From NCBI GenBank assembly GCA_936908745.1, contig CAKZFX010000020.1:1-64000 (forward strand): a DNA stretch of 64,000 nt, given 5' to 3'. The stretch's first letter is position 1, and each line of letters opens with the position of its first letter. The stretch comes from an uncultured Chitinophagaceae bacterium (GTDB lineage: Bacteria > Bacteroidota > Bacteroidia > Chitinophagales > Chitinophagaceae). The notes beneath the pieces were generated by a model. That model saw nothing but the letters and a program-made list of their open reading frames with translations. It searched no databases and was not told the origin of the DNA. A program made the position numbers and the translations under genes. Shown piece by piece: positions 23,641 through 32,957 of the stretch.

Positions 23641-26457
23641 ATGAGAAATGTTCCTTTACTATTGACCGTATTATTTTTTTCCGGGAGCTTATTTGCACAA
23701 AAGAACGGCAGCGTCAAAGGCGTGGCTTTTGATACATTGGCCAAACAACCGGTAAGCTCTGCTACTATCACCGTTCTGGACAAAAAAGATTCCTCGCTTG
23801 TTTCTTTTACCATGACAGATAACAGCGGCGGTTTTGAACTTCGGGGTATTCCCAATGGCGAGTACCGCCTGATGATCACGCATGTCAATTATCATAACAG
23901 CAACAATTTTTTTACGATTGGTGAGGCACACAAAGAAAGGAACCTCGGCAACATAGCCCTGAACGATAAAACAAAAGTGCTGGACGAAGTTGTAGTGACC
24001 AGTGAAGCGCCGCCGGTGACGCTGGTGGGCGATACCGTGCAATACAATGCCGGGTCATTTAAGGTAGTGCCCAATGCTAACGTAGAGCAGTTATTGAAAA
24101 AACTACCGGGCGTAAAAGTGGACAAAGACGGAACCGTAACGGCGCAAGGAGAAAAAGTGAGCCGTGTATTGGTAGATGGAAAAGAGTTTTTTGGCAACGA
24201 CCCGAAAATAGCCACCCGCAACCTGCCCGCAGATGCAATTGATAAAGTGCAGGTATATGATAAACAAAGTGACCAGGCACAATTGACAGGCTTTGAAGAC
24301 GGCAACTATGAAAAGACGATCAATCTCAAACTGAAAAAGGATAAGAAGAAAGGTGTGTTTGGAAAAGTGATGGCGGGTGCCGGTGATAAAGAACGATACG
24401 AAGGCCGTTTCAATGTCAACTCATTTAAAGGAGCAAGACAGTTATCTGCTATCGGCATGGGCAATAATACCAATGCGGAGGGCTTTTCCTTTATGGACAT
24501 TATGAACTTTACCGGCGCACTGAACCAGATGCGCCAGGGCGGTGGCGGCGGTAATATTAATATCAACCTCTCAGCCGATGAAGCGGCTTCTTTTGGTCTC
24601 GGAAACGGAGGTGGTGGTATCAACACGGCATGGGGCGGCGGTTTGAATTATAATAATATCATCGGGACAAAACACGATTTTCAAAGCAATTATTTCTACA
24701 ACCGGTTTAACCCGAATACAAAGACACGCATTCATCGTCAGAATATCATTGGTTCTTCTTCCAATTTTTATGACGAGAACAGCTATTCGGACAACCTGAA
24801 TAATTCGCATCGCTTTAACCTCAACGACCTTTTCCAGATTGATTCAATGCATTCGTTGCGGATCAATCCATCGCTAAGCCTGCAAAAAACAAGAAACCGC
24901 TCACAAACCAATTATACAACGGTAGATGAAAACGGCGACCTGGTAAACCAGGGTTTTAGTAATAATAATGCTGAAAGTGATGGCTATAATTTTTATAACA
25001 ACCTTGTTTTCCGGAAAAAATTCAGGAGAAAAGGAAGAACGTTATCGTTGACGCTGCAAACAACCCTGAACGAAACAAACGGCAACAGCGAACGCAATTC
25101 AATTATCAGCTATTATAATGCAGGCAGCATTTTCCGCCGTGATACATTAGATCAAAGAAGTGAAACCAACAGCAGCCTTCGTGGCTACACGGCAAGGGCG
25201 GTATATACAGAACCGTTGTGGAAACGCTCCTTGCTGGAACTGAGCGCCGCGAAAAGCAACATGAAAAACAAGTCGGATAAAGTGACCTATGACTATAACG
25301 ACGCCAGTGATAAATATGATGCGATCAACCAGCAGCTGACCAATAATTTTGAAAACGATTATGGTTTTACCAGTGCCGGTGTCCGCATCCGCAAGCAGGC
25401 AAGAAAATATAACTACTCGGTTGGGCTTACATGGCAAAACTCGCAACTGGAAGGAAAGATCATCAGCGGTATCAAAGATTCGGTGATCAAAAAAGACTTT
25501 ACCAACCTGTTGCCGAATGCCACTTTCCGATACAACTTTACCCGGTTCAAAAATTTTTCACTGAACTATTCGGCTTCAACGAACCAGCCAACACTGGCAC
25601 AGTTGCAACCCGTACCAGACAACAGCAACCCCTTGTATATCCGCGAAGGTAACCCTGACCTGAAACAGGAGTTTAGTCACAACCTGCGTGCAAACCTGAA
25701 CCTTTTAAGCCCATTTGGCAATAAGAATTTCTTTATGTTCTTCTCGGGCACATTGACGAATAATAAGATCGTGAGCTATGATACGCTGGATTTAACAACG
25801 GGTATCAAAAGAACGATGCCAGTAAATGTGGACGGTGTTTACAACTGGATGGCGAATGTTAATTATAGCTTCCCGCTGAAATTCATGAAATCAACATTTG
25901 AATTTGGTAATCGCATCCGCTACAATAAAGGAAAACAGTTTATCAATAAACTGGCGAATGAGATCAGGACATTCTCATGGGGACCAGAATTAAGACTGGA
26001 TATTAATCCTGGCGACAAGATCAATTTTGCACTCAGCGCCAACTATGATTATAACAATGCTAAGTATTCCGCATTGCCGGCGCAAAACAACAATTATATT
26101 TCACAGGAGTACAATGCATCGGTTGACTGGCAATTGCCTAAGAATTTTTTCCTGAGCACTTCAATGAATTATACGATCAACGACCAACTATCATCCGGCT
26201 TCAACGCTAAAATCCCGATCTGGAATGCGGCGATCAGCAAACAATTCCTGAAATACAATCGTGGTGAGTTGAAACTGGCAGCTACGGATTTGCTCAACCG
26301 CAATGTCAGCATCAGCCGCAGCACCACAAGCAATTATATACAGGACCGGGAAGTGAATGCGCTGAAACGTTTCTTCCTGCTGAGCTTTACGTATAGTTTA
26401 AGCAAAAGCGGTTTGAATACGGCTGCTGGTCCGGGTATCAAAGTTATTTCGAGATAA
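23641..26457 (+). CDS. Outer-membrane beta-barrel protein with CarboxypepD-reg domain (paralogue 2)
   Basis: 938 residues, same architecture as the barrel gene upstream: signal peptide (VPLLLTVLFFSGSLFA), carboxypeptidase-regulatory-like domain (GSVKGVAFDTLAKQPVSSAT), plug-like part (VEQLLKKLPGVKVDKDGT; LVDGKEFFGNDPKIATRNL) and a long barrel that ends in an aromatic-rich strand segment. It also has a Gly-rich loop near residues 300-340, but the loop sequence differs completely from that of paralogue 1. The two likely arose by duplication and then diverged in the loops, as receptors with different ligands or phage exposure do (inference). Its last 14 bases overlap the end of the convergent histidine kinase gene. 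Confidence 0.9.
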   Translation: MRNVPLLLTVLFFSGSLFAQKNGSVKGVAFDTLAKQPVSSATITVLDKKDSSLVSFTMTDNSGGFELRGIPNGEYRLMITHVNYHNSNNFFTIGEAHKERNLGNIALNDKTKVLDEVVVTSEAPPVTLVGDTVQYNAGSFKVVPNANVEQLLKKLPGVKVDKDGTVTAQGEKVSRVLVDGKEFFGNDPKIATRNLPADAIDKVQVYDKQSDQAQLTGFEDGNYEKTINLKLKKDKKKGVFGKVMAGAGDKERYEGRFNVNSFKGARQLSAIGMGNNTNAEGFSFMDIMNFTGALNQMRQGGGGGNININLSADEAASFGLGNGGGGINTAWGGGLNYNNIIGTKHDFQSNYFYNRFNPNTKTRIHRQNIIGSSSNFYDENSYSDNLNNSHRFNLNDLFQIDSMHSLRINPSLSLQKTRNRSQTNYTTVDENGDLVNQGFSNNNAESDGYNFYNNLVFRKKFRRKGRTLSLTLQTTLNETNGNSERNSIISYYNAGSIFRRDTLDQRSETNSSLRGYTARAVYTEPLWKRSLLELSAAKSNMKNKSDKVTYDYNDASDKYDAINQQLTNNFENDYGFTSAGVRIRKQARKYNYSVGLTWQNSQLEGKIISGIKDSVIKKDFTNLLPNATFRYNFTRFKNFSLNYSASTNQPTLAQLQPVPDNSNPLYIREGNPDLKQEFSHNLRANLNLLSPFGNKNFFMFFSGTLTNNKIVSYDTLDLTTGIKRTMPVNVDGVYNWMANVNYSFPLKFMKSTFEFGNRIRYNKGKQFINKLANEIRTFSWGPELRLDINPGDKINFALSANYDYNNAKYSALPAQNNNYISQEYNASVDWQLPKNFFLSTSMNYTINDQLSSGFNAKIPIWNAAISKQFLKYNRGELKLAATDLLNRNVSISRSTTSNYIQDREVNALKRFFLLSFTYSLSKSGLNTAAGPGIKVISR

Positions 26458-28150
26458 CAGAGATGGGCAGCAGGAAACTAAACCTGCTGCCTTTGCCTGT
26501 TTCGGATTCAAATGAAATGCTGCCACCCTGTGCTTCAATAAATTCTTTGCTGATGGCAAGACCAAGCCCTGTGCCTTCTTTGGCGCCGGGTGTTTTGAAA
26601 TAACGGTCAAAGATTTTATTACCGAATGCAGGATCAACGCCGGGACCAAAATCACGAACGCTGAATTCAATGCTGTTGTCTTTTTGTTGCGCAGCAATAA
26701 TGATTTCGGTATTACTGGGTGAATAACGAATGGCATTTGACAGGAAATTATTGAGCACCCATGTTGTTTTATCTGCGTCGGCATATACGGGTGGAAGGTT
26801 CCCGGCCACTTCTTCCTTAATAAGGATATTTTTTTCCCGGGCTACATTCTGAACGGAAACAGCTGCTTTGGAAACGAGACTTTCTGCATCTATATCCTGT
26901 AATGACAACTGTATTTTGCCGCTTTCTACCTGGGAAAGGTCAAGTAACTCACTCAATATCTTCAACAGGCGTTTATTGTCGTCTTTCAGGTTTTGCACCA
27001 ATTCCTTTTGTTCGTCGCTTAGTTTCCCGATGCGTTCGTCTTCCAGTAATTTCAAACTAAAATCCGAAGAAGCCAGCGGTGTTTTTAACTCATGTGAAAT
27101 GGTGGCGATAAAATTTGTTTTTGCCACATCCCTTTCTTTAAAAGGAGTTATGTTTTTTACAATAATAACATGACCTGAAATTTCGTCCTGTTGTCTGATC
27201 TCAACGAGTTCTTTGGTAAAATAATTCTCATTTCCTTCCAGCACCACTTTGAAAGGAATACTGTTCTGTTCGTTAATCAAAAATCGGAACAGGTCGTTTC
27301 GTTTGCTGATCTCGTCTTGCGACAGGCCAACGATCTCGTTGTCTTTTAAATGCAGCAGCCGTAAAGCCTGCTGGTTGGCAAACAATACGGTTCCCTTATT
27401 ATCGATCCCGATACTGGCGTCTTTCAATGAGTTGATAACGGTTTCGGCACGTTGTTTTTCAAACAGGATCTTTGAAAGGTTGCTGTGCTCATATTCATTC
27501 AATCGCTCGGCCATCAGGTTAAACGCTTTTGCCAGTTCGCCAAACTCATCGCTACGGTCGAGATGAATACGTTCCCGGTAGTTCTTATTAGTGATCTCCC
27601 GGATACCTTCCATAAACTTTGCCAGTGGTGAAGCGATCAGCGAAGGAAAACTGAACAGGAATGTAAAACCTAATAGGATACAAACGGTAAGGAGAATGCT
27701 GATAATGGTTTTGGCATTGTCTGCATAATGCTGCGCCGCCGAATTTTTAGTGCTGATGGCTTGCAGGTTAAGTTGCATGATGGCACTGAGGTCTTTTCTT
27801 ATTTCCCGCTGCAGTGAATCATCAGCAAGATTATTTTTCAGTAATTCAAAATGATGTCGCAAGCTTTGTGTCCTTTCTTTTTCGCCCGGCTCTGTGATAT
27901 TCTGTTCCTGTAACTGCAATTTTTCCTCAAATGCTTTAATAACAAAAGAGCCATCGTTTAGTGTTGCCTTGTCCAGTAATGTTGTCATTTCCCTTGAATA
28001 GTCAAGCGTTTCATAATTGTCCTTGATTATTTCCCGTGCATCGGCCGTGATGCGGTTGAAATAAAAAAAGAAAACAATACCGGCGAGCAGCAGGAGCGTA
28101 AAGAGAAAAACACCGCCCAGCGCAACCTTTGTTTTTAATTTGAGTGCCAT
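26444..28150 (-). CDS. Kdp-operon sensor histidine kinase (HAMP-PAS-HisKA-HATPase)
   Basis: 568 residues. Two membrane helices (about 10-30 and 150-172) bracket a periplasmic helical sensor, followed by HAMP (SPLAKFMEGIREITNKNYRE), a PAS-like domain (about 235-340) and the kinase core: H box NFIATISHELKTPLAS, N box NFLSNAIRYSP, G boxes RDFGPGVDP and GTGLGLAISKEFIE. Its start overlaps the stop of the KdpD sensor gene (TGATG), so translation is coupled. In E. coli one KdpD polypeptide holds both parts; here the cytoplasmic sensor and the kinase are separate proteins. Its likely target is the NtrC-type regulator encoded upstream of the operon. Confidence 0.9.
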   Translation of the reverse strand: MALKLKTKVALGGVFLFTLLLLAGIVFFFYFNRITADAREIIKDNYETLDYSREMTTLLDKATLNDGSFVIKAFEEKLQLQEQNITEPGEKERTQSLRHHFELLKNNLADDSLQREIRKDLSAIMQLNLQAISTKNSAAQHYADNAKTIISILLTVCILLGFTFLFSFPSLIASPLAKFMEGIREITNKNYRERIHLDRSDEFGELAKAFNLMAERLNEYEHSNLSKILFEKQRAETVINSLKDASIGIDNKGTVLFANQQALRLLHLKDNEIVGLSQDEISKRNDLFRFLINEQNSIPFKVVLEGNENYFTKELVEIRQQDEISGHVIIVKNITPFKERDVAKTNFIATISHELKTPLASSDFSLKLLEDERIGKLSDEQKELVQNLKDDNKRLLKILSELLDLSQVESGKIQLSLQDIDAESLVSKAAVSVQNVAREKNILIKEEVAGNLPPVYADADKTTWVLNNFLSNAIRYSPSNTEIIIAAQQKDNSIEFSVRDFGPGVDPAFGNKIFDRYFKTPGAKEGTGLGLAISKEFIEAQGGSISFESETGKGSRFSFLLPISVISK

Positions 28151-29247
28151 CAGGAAAGAATTATGAGGTCAATGTCTTTTTTTGAAAGCGTTTTCAGTAG
28201 CTGGTTGAAAACACTTGTCCGCAAGATTACCTGGAACAAATTTAAGTGAGGTTTGCCGATGCAAACCGTAGTTATTTCTTTTTCCTCCACTACCTGCATG
28301 ATGGCGGTGGCTACATTTTGTTCCTTTACTTGTATCACTTCAGCGCCGGCTTCTGTGGCCGCTTTGAAATTATTGATCAGGTGACGTTGCGCCGCCAGCG
28401 GGATTTTGTCAATAGATTCTTTGGGTGTTTGCACATAGAGCACATACCATTTGCTGTTGTAATAAGAAGCAAGCCTTGCCGTTTTGCGGATAATGTTTTG
28501 CGCCGCTTTATGGCTGGAGGAAATACAAGCCAGGAAATGTTCATGCCGCCAGGGACGTTCTTTAGCCGTCACCTCATGGTCAACCTTTCGTTCTACCTGC
28601 CCGGCCACTTCTTTTAGGGCCAGCTCCCTTAGTTGTAATATTTTTTCCGGCTTGAAAAAATGCTGTAGGGCCTGTTGCACTTTGCTGTGGTCATAAATTT
28701 TTCCTTCTTTCAACCTTGTGATGAGCTCATCGGCCGTCAGATCAATATTTACCACTTCATCGGCTATTTGCAATAACTTATCAGGAACACGTTCGGTTAC
28801 TTCCACACCTGTAATATCTTTTACATCCTCATTGATGCTTTCGATATGCTGAATGTTGACCGCTGTTATTACATCAATCCCTGCGTCTAAAATATCCAGT
28901 ACATCCTGCCATCTTTTTTCATTTTTGCTGCCGGGTATATTGCTGTGTGCCAGTTCATCGATAATAACAATAGCTGGTTGCAACAAAAAGACAGCCTGCA
29001 CATCCAGTTCTTCTAGCTCTTTTCCTTTGTAAAAAAGAGTTCTTCTTGCAATGAGGGGCAGCCCGCTGATCAATGCCTCGGTTTCTTTTCGTTGATGTGT
29101 TTCAATATAGCCGATCTTGACATTGATACCGCTGCGCAACAGGGTGTGCGCCTCCTGCAACATACGGTAGGTTTTGCCCACACCGGCGCTCATACCGATA
29201 TAGATTTTTAATTTCCCTTTTTTAATATTTGTGCCAGTCCGCGTCAT
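28150..29247 (-). CDS. kdpD: KdpD sensor protein without kinase domain
   Basis: 365 residues, matching only the N-terminal cytoplasmic half of KdpD: the KdpD domain with P-loop MSAGVGKTYRML, IIDELAHSN (Walker B-like) and DVITAVNIQHIESIN, then a universal-stress-type domain (about 235-365, CISSSHKAAQNIIRKTARLA). In other bacteria this second domain senses c-di-AMP or integrates potassium signals. The membrane part and kinase core are missing; a separate kinase is encoded directly downstream (TGATG overlap). It must therefore act by protein contact, probably on that kinase. The upstream porin gene lies 1 base away. Confidence 0.93.
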   Translation of the reverse strand: MTRTGTNIKKGKLKIYIGMSAGVGKTYRMLQEAHTLLRSGINVKIGYIETHQRKETEALISGLPLIARRTLFYKGKELEELDVQAVFLLQPAIVIIDELAHSNIPGSKNEKRWQDVLDILDAGIDVITAVNIQHIESINEDVKDITGVEVTERVPDKLLQIADEVVNIDLTADELITRLKEGKIYDHSKVQQALQHFFKPEKILQLRELALKEVAGQVERKVDHEVTAKERPWRHEHFLACISSSHKAAQNIIRKTARLASYYNSKWYVLYVQTPKESIDKIPLAAQRHLINNFKAATEAGAEVIQVKEQNVATAIMQVVEEKEITTVCIGKPHLNLFQVILRTSVFNQLLKTLSKKDIDLIILS

Positions 29248-29248
29248 G

Positions 29249-30319
29249 TTAAAACGAAACTGCTATGGATGAAGAAATAACTGTGTTGCCGTCCGTCATG
29301 TTTGCATTCTTTATAAAAATCTTATCCTTGCTCTTAAATGTTTTTGCTTCCAGCCGCAGCCATATATTTTTTGTAGGAGAATGATCAACATTGAGAGAAA
29401 CACCGGTTGTTTTAAATCCATTTTGTGTGCCGGTCGGGATGATCACGCCGTTTTTATCTGAATAGTATTCGCCTCTTACGGCCAATGCCCATTTGTTTGA
29501 TAAACTATACTTTACGATCAGCACAGGCGAATACCATGTATTAACACTGCTGCTATTGAACGCTTTTTCTTCTGTACCCATATCAAAACCTGCTGTGATG
29601 CCCCATTGGTCTGAAAGCGTAAATACGCCATAAAAGTTGTGAAACAATCTTGCGAGCCTTACACTGTCGGGTTTATCTGTGCCAATAAATGTGCTGTAAT
29701 TAAGCAACACTTTATCGGAAGGCTTGAACTGCACCTGAGTACCCCAGCTCATCAATGAATTGCCGGGCACTCTTTTGATACGTTGCCAGCCATTCAGCGC
29801 TGATGCGCTAAATAACCATTTTCCGTTGTCAGAACTGTAGCTAAGTTTAGCACCCGCTTCATAATAAGGCGAATTATCAGCCAGCAGGCTCCTGGTCAGT
29901 GTCCAGCAATCTTTACTCACGGCGCTTTCAAAACCGATATGTGAAGGCATGATACCTGCGTCGAGCCAAAAATTTTTCTTCTTACTTAATTTAATACCAA
30001 CATTGGCTTCATAGATATTTTTTAAGACCCCGGGTTCGGCAGCATAGTTTGCATTCATATACGTTCCGGCAGCTAAGGCCAAATTAGCCCTTACTCTTTC
30101 CTGTGTATAGCTCGCTTTGATAAAACCAAGGTTAAGATTGAACTCATTATGCCGGTTATGGCTATAAATAAATCCGGGGCGATTGTTATCAAGTGGCTTA
30201 TTGAAATCATAACTGTAATAGGCTTCTGCATAGCCACTGATGGTTAAACCACTTGATGAATCCTGTGCATTTCCAGCAAACCCGGCCAGCAAAGAAACGG
30301 AGGCGATAAATTTTTTCAT
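29249..30319 (-). CDS. Outer-membrane porin of the kdp operon
   Basis: 356 residues: a signal peptide (FIASVSLLAGFAGNAQ), then a chain of amphipathic strands ending in a C-terminal strand with terminal Phe (VISSSIAVSF), the hallmark of an outer-membrane barrel. It resembles the OmpL-like beta-barrel porin-2 group (ISGYAEAYYSYDFNKP; FWLDAGIMPSHIGFESA). It lies 7 bases from kdpC and 1 base from kdpD, clearly within the operon. The setting suggests that it brings potassium through the outer membrane for the KdpFABC pump when the ion is scarce. Ion selectivity cannot be read from the sequence. Confidence 0.85.
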   Translation of the reverse strand: MKKFIASVSLLAGFAGNAQDSSSGLTISGYAEAYYSYDFNKPLDNNRPGFIYSHNRHNEFNLNLGFIKASYTQERVRANLALAAGTYMNANYAAEPGVLKNIYEANVGIKLSKKKNFWLDAGIMPSHIGFESAVSKDCWTLTRSLLADNSPYYEAGAKLSYSSDNGKWLFSASALNGWQRIKRVPGNSLMSWGTQVQFKPSDKVLLNYSTFIGTDKPDSVRLARLFHNFYGVFTLSDQWGITAGFDMGTEEKAFNSSSVNTWYSPVLIVKYSLSNKWALAVRGEYYSDKNGVIIPTGTQNGFKTTGVSLNVDHSPTKNIWLRLEAKTFKSKDKIFIKNANMTDGNTVISSSIAVSF

Positions 30320-30326
30320 TTCTGAA

Positions 30327-30881
30327 TTATTGTAATTGATCTAAAGCGATGTTGAGTTTGAGTACGTTGATAACTGAAGGGCCGAAAGCGCTTTTTTCGA
30401 TATGCTGACCGGCTAATGCTTTTACTTTTTCTTCGTCAATACCACGTACAACGGCGATACGATGTACCTGTACATAAGCCGATGCAGGAGAAATATGCGG
30501 ATCAAGTCCGCTGCCGCTGGCGGTTACCATTTCAGCGGGTATTTGTTCTTTTTTGATTCCGGGATTATGGGCAAGGAATGTATCAATACGGGCCTGCACG
30601 ACTTGTAAATAATCAGGATTGGACGGGCCTTTGTTTGAACCGGCTGAACCGGCAGGATTATAATCTACCGCCGAAGGGCGACCCCAGAAATATTTATCAG
30701 CCGTAAACTTCTGCCCCACGTTTGCATAACCCACCACACGGCCATTAGCTGATAGTGTTATTCCTTTGCCGCCACCGGGCGTCATTTTACCAACAGCGGC
30801 GATCAATAAAGGATAAACCACTGCACAAAGAATGATCATAAGGAATGTGAGACGTAACGAGATATTTATATTCTTTTTCAT
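30327..30881 (-). CDS. kdpC: Potassium-transporting ATPase subunit C
   Basis: 184 residues from ATG 30881; a TTG two codons earlier is less likely. One N-terminal membrane helix (LTFLMIILCAVVYPLLIAAV) anchors a periplasmic domain with the conserved FWGRPSAVDYNPAGSAGSN, SGSGLDPHISPASAYVQVHR and INVLKLNIALD motifs. KdpC stabilises the KdpFABC complex and raises potassium affinity. The gene follows kdpB with an 18-base gap. Length and motifs are normal. Confidence 0.97.
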   Translation of the reverse strand: MKKNINISLRLTFLMIILCAVVYPLLIAAVGKMTPGGGKGITLSANGRVVGYANVGQKFTADKYFWGRPSAVDYNPAGSAGSNKGPSNPDYLQVVQARIDTFLAHNPGIKKEQIPAEMVTASGSGLDPHISPASAYVQVHRIAVVRGIDEEKVKALAGQHIEKSAFGPSVINVLKLNIALDQLQ

Positions 30882-30899
30882 TGTCAATTTTTTAAATGA

Positions 30900-32948
30900 T
30901 TACATAAACAGGCCAAGTAAGAGGTCAATTAATTTGATACCGATAAATGGAACGATAATGCCACCGAGACCATAGATCAGGAGGTTTCTTCGCAACAGGG
31001 CTGATGCGCCGATTGGTTTATACGCCACGCCTTTCAACGCCAATGGTATCAGCAACGGAATAATGATCGCATTAAAGATGACTGCGGAAAGAATGGCTGA
31101 TTCGGGGCTTTTCAATCCCATTATATTTAAGGATTGCAGCGCAGGTATCGAAGCGATAAATAAAGCCGGAACGATCGCAAAATATTTTGCCACATCGTTG
31201 GCAATGGAAAAAGTGGTCAGTGTGCCTCTTGTTATCAGCAGCTGTTTGCCTATTTCCACCACTTCGATCAGCTTGGTGGGATCATTATCAAGATCCACCA
31301 TGTTGCCCGCTTCTTTGGCAGCTTGTGTGCCGCTGTTCATAGCAACCCCTACGTCTGCCTGGGCTAATGCCGGTGCATCATTGGTGCCATCGCCCATCAT
31401 GGCAACGAGTTTGCCGCTTTGTTGTTCCTGCCGGATATAATTCATTTTATCTTCCGGTTTTGCCTCGGCGATAAAATCATCCACACCGGCTTTTTCAGCA
31501 ATATATTTGGCGGTAAGCGGGTTGTCGCCGGTGACCATCACCGTTTTCACTCCCATTTTGCGCAGGCGTTCAAAACGTTCACGGATGCCCGGTTTGATAA
31601 TATCCTGTAATTCGATGACACCCTGCACTTCATTGTTGACGGCAACAACTAATGGCGTACCGCCATTGGAAGAAATCTCTTTTACCCGTTCCGTCATTTC
31701 TTCGGGAAAAGTATTTCCCGCTTTTTCAACGATACCTTTAATCTCATCATAAGCCCCTTTGCGAATGCTCAGACCGGGAGTATCAATACCGCTGCTTCTT
31801 GTTTCTGCGGTAAAATTGATAAATGTTGCGCTGGCAGGATAGGCAGGCGTTTTTACCTGGAGTGAATGGGCTAATTCAATAATTGATTTTCCTTCCGGTG
31901 TTTCATCCGCGACAGAAGCCAGCACACAGGCTTCAATAAATTTTGTTTCATTCACGTTGGCCGCAGGATAAAAATGGGTGGCCCTACGGTTACCGATCGT
32001 GATCGTTCCTGTTTTATCCAATAATAACACATCCACATCGCCTGCTGTTTCCACCGCCTTACCACTCTTGGCAATTACGTTTGCACGCAATGCCCTGTCC
32101 ATACCAGCAATGCCGATAGCGGATAACAAACCGCCGATCGTGGTAGGGATCAGGCAAACAAAAAGAGAAATAAATGCCGCAATGGTGATCGGCGTGTTGG
32201 CATAATCAGCAAAGGGTTTGAGCGTAACGCATACAATGATAAAAATGAGAGTGAATGCAGCTAATAAAATAGTAAGCGCAATCTCATTAGGCGTTTTTTG
32301 TCTTGACGCACCTTCTACCAGGGCGATCATTTTGTCGAGAAATGATTCGCCCGGTTCTGTTGTCACTTTTACTTTTATTTTATCACTCAGCACTTTTGTG
32401 CCGCCGGTAACAGATGATTTATCTCCACCCGCTTCTCGGATAACAGGGGCCGATTCGCCGGTAATGGCCGACTCATCAATGGTGGCGATGCCTTCGATGA
32501 TCTCGCCATCCATCGGGATAATATCAGCTGCTTCACAAATAAAGAGGTCGCCTTTTTGCAATTGCGAAGAAGGAACCTGTTTTACTTCGTGCATTTTGCC
32601 AACAAGAAATACTTTTTTGGCAATAGTGTCCTGTCTTGTTTTGCGCAGGCTTTCGGCCTGGGCCTTGCCCCTGGCTTCTGCAATCGCTTCTGCGAAATTC
32701 GCAAACAGCACGGTGAGTAATAAGATAAGAAAGACCACAACATTGTACCATAAGGCTCCTTGCGAAACATCACCTGTGGAGAGTTGGTAGATACACACAG
32801 CAAGCATGACAGCTGTTCCTATTTCAACTGTAAACATTACCGGGTTTTTCACCAGCAGCAGGGGATTCAGCTTTACAAATGCCTGCCGGGTAGCTGTGCT
32901 TATCAATGAAGGATCCAATAGACGGATCGTATTTTTTTGAGTTGACAT
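30900..32948 (-). CDS. kdpB: Potassium-transporting P-type ATPase subunit B
   Basis: 682 residues, the catalytic P-type ATPase of KdpFABC. Phosphorylation motif LLLDKTGTITIGNR near residue 305, TGES-type actuator motif AITGESAPV near 160, the KGAYDEIK nucleotide-binding region, and the hinge motif MMGDGTNDAPALAQADVGVA. Membrane helices are at residues about 30-75, 215-285 and 580-680. It drives potassium through KdpA at the cost of ATP. The kdpA stop and kdpB start are 9 bases apart. Confidence 0.98.
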   Translation of the reverse strand: MSTQKNTIRLLDPSLISTATRQAFVKLNPLLLVKNPVMFTVEIGTAVMLAVCIYQLSTGDVSQGALWYNVVVFLILLLTVLFANFAEAIAEARGKAQAESLRKTRQDTIAKKVFLVGKMHEVKQVPSSQLQKGDLFICEAADIIPMDGEIIEGIATIDESAITGESAPVIREAGGDKSSVTGGTKVLSDKIKVKVTTEPGESFLDKMIALVEGASRQKTPNEIALTILLAAFTLIFIIVCVTLKPFADYANTPITIAAFISLFVCLIPTTIGGLLSAIGIAGMDRALRANVIAKSGKAVETAGDVDVLLLDKTGTITIGNRRATHFYPAANVNETKFIEACVLASVADETPEGKSIIELAHSLQVKTPAYPASATFINFTAETRSSGIDTPGLSIRKGAYDEIKGIVEKAGNTFPEEMTERVKEISSNGGTPLVVAVNNEVQGVIELQDIIKPGIRERFERLRKMGVKTVMVTGDNPLTAKYIAEKAGVDDFIAEAKPEDKMNYIRQEQQSGKLVAMMGDGTNDAPALAQADVGVAMNSGTQAAKEAGNMVDLDNDPTKLIEVVEIGKQLLITRGTLTTFSIANDVAKYFAIVPALFIASIPALQSLNIMGLKSPESAILSAVIFNAIIIPLLIPLALKGVAYKPIGASALLRRNLLIYGLGGIIVPFIGIKLIDLLLGLFM

Positions 32949-32957
32949 TGTTTAGAA

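Noticed and set aside
32218..32790. 190-codon open frame on the plus strand
   Set aside because: Antisense to kdpB, whose motifs are intact in this stretch. The product has a random Ser/Thr-rich composition.
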